Assembly: GCA_030388725.1 (NCBI GenBank)
Contig: CP128857.1
Location: 2,728,001 to 2,792,000, forward strand
DNA length: 64,000 nucleotides
Direction: 5' to 3'
From: Prodigiosinella aquatilis
Lineage (GTDB): Bacteria > Pseudomonadota > Gammaproteobacteria > Enterobacterales > Enterobacteriaceae
Part shown: positions 63,269-64,000 of the stretch, in pieces
How positions within the stretch are numbered: the first letter of the stretch is position 1
How the letters are laid out: every line of letters begins with the position of its first letter
Program-made: the position numbers and the translations under genes
Notes under the pieces: model-generated
The model's input: only the letters and a program-made list of their open reading frames with translations
Databases searched by the model: none
What the model was told of the DNA's origin: nothing

Positions 63269-64000
63269 ATGGCAAGTACAGGTGCGAGTGCGGGCATAAA
63301 TAACTTAAATATTTCAGGACTAGATTTAAATAGTCTGCTTAGCAACATAACAACTCAGGAGCAAGGTCGCCTTACTCCTTTAACCAATAAGCAAACAGCT
63401 TATAACAGCCAAATCACGTCCTTTGGCATTTTAAAAACGTCGCTGGACAAACTGAATACTGCCACTGAATCGCTGGCGAAAATAAACGATATCGCTACAA
63501 CTTCCGTCAGTAGCTCCAATACCGCGTTCACTGCGACGACCACCGCCAACGCGGCAGCGGGCAACTATGCCGTGGCTGTAACCCAGATCGCACAGGCGCA
63601 ATCACTGATATCCACCTCAGTAGCCAGCGAGACTGACAAGCTAGGTACGCCGACCACTGACAGAACACTAACGATTGCCCAACCGGGGCTAAATAAAACA
63701 ACAACGATTTCGTTATCCGACTCACAGACGTCTCTGACCGAGATTCGTGACGCCATCAATAAATCGGATTCTGGCGTAACTGCAAGTATAGTGAAAGCCA
63801 ACGATAATAGTTTTCAACTGATGTTAACAGCTAAGGACACTGGACTAAAATCTGAAATCACCGTCCAATCTAATGACACTTCTTTAGATAGTCTGCTTCA
63901 TTATGAAACCACTACGCCAGCTAATAATAAATCCACTCAGCTCACTGCAGCTCAAAACGCTACATTTACATTAAATGGCATATCAATAGAACGCCAGAGC
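63269..64000 (+). CDS. fliD: Flagellar hook-associated protein 2 FliD (3' end cut by window edge)
   Basis: Filament cap that polymerises flagellin at the tip. The start (MASTGASAGINNLNISGLDL) is preceded by AAGGA. The N-terminal FliD domain is visible: LLSNITTQEQGRLTPLTNKQ, ATTTANAAAGNYAVAVTQIA and VASETDKLGTP. 244 codons are in the window; the usual length is near 470. It has its own sigma-28 promoter and is divergent from fliC. Confidence 0.96.
   Translation, partial: MASTGASAGINNLNISGLDLNSLLSNITTQEQGRLTPLTNKQTAYNSQITSFGILKTSLDKLNTATESLAKINDIATTSVSSSNTAFTATTTANAAAGNYAVAVTQIAQAQSLISTSVASETDKLGTPTTDRTLTIAQPGLNKTTTISLSDSQTSLTEIRDAINKSDSGVTASIVKANDNSFQLMLTAKDTGLKSEITVQSNDTSLDSLLHYETTTPANNKSTQLTAAQNATFTLNGISIERQS

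Noticed and set aside
1..64000. CRISPR arrays, prophage structural genes and replication origins
   Set aside because: No regularly spaced repeats, phage gene blocks or origin-like clusters were seen on reading the window.

Overview
The window comes from a gammaproteobacterium of the order Enterobacterales. Gene content, gene order and protein sequences match the Escherichia/Pectobacterium/Dickeya layout almost gene for gene: hinT-lpoB, ptsG, the rpmF-plsX-fabHDG-acpP-fabF-pabC-mltG-tmk-holB-ycfH operon, rluC/rne, pyrC-dinI-bssS, opgGH, matP-ycbZ-fabA and fliAZ. The ERIC-type repeat and a flagellin-linked sugar-modification cluster suggest a soft-rot type family (Pectobacteriaceae-like). The exact genus cannot be fixed from the sequence alone.

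From 1 to 31 kb the window is conserved housekeeping DNA. Minus-strand genes cover a lipoprotein activator of peptidoglycan synthesis (lpoB, partial), hinT, a YbiC-like dehydrogenase, ptsG with an intact Mlc/CRP/SgrS-type control region, and the long fatty-acid/cell-envelope operon. The 4.1-14.9 kb operon runs on the minus strand, and a palindromic repeat sits between duplicated terminator hairpins inside it. Then come yceF, rluC, rne with its long leader, an ABM monooxygenase, pyrC, dinI with a clear LexA box, bssS, trhO, lpxL, mdtG, and opgGH for periplasmic glucans.

From 31 to 44 kb the window mixes core and accessory DNA: a chemoreceptor, unrecognised small genes, a ribbon-helix-helix protein, a solitary GhoT/OrtT-type small membrane toxin, a DUF523 gene, matP, ycbZ, fabA (with FadR- and FabR-like operators), an RpiB-family isomerase and tRNA-Ser(GGA). 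Next to the tRNA are a VOC-fold gene and a complete 1,200-bp IS3-family element with 4-bp target duplications. phoH follows, preceded by a Pho box, a small leader reading frame and a strong intrinsic-terminator hairpin.

From 44.7 kb to the end is a flagellar block: fliZ-fliA, a set of modification genes, fliC and the start of fliD, with matching sigma-28 promoters for fliC and fliD. The genes between fliA and fliC encode giant multidomain glycosyltransferases, a DegT-type sugar aminotransferase, a methyltransferase with a fused Rossmann-like N-terminus, an ATP-grasp ligase, a Gfo/Idh/MocA oxidoreductase and an unusual glycosyltransferase-radical SAM-Rossmann fusion. Together they read as a pathway that builds an elaborated amino sugar and places it on flagellin. 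One giant glycosyltransferase is split exactly at a run of six Gs, which may be a frameshift or an on/off switch.
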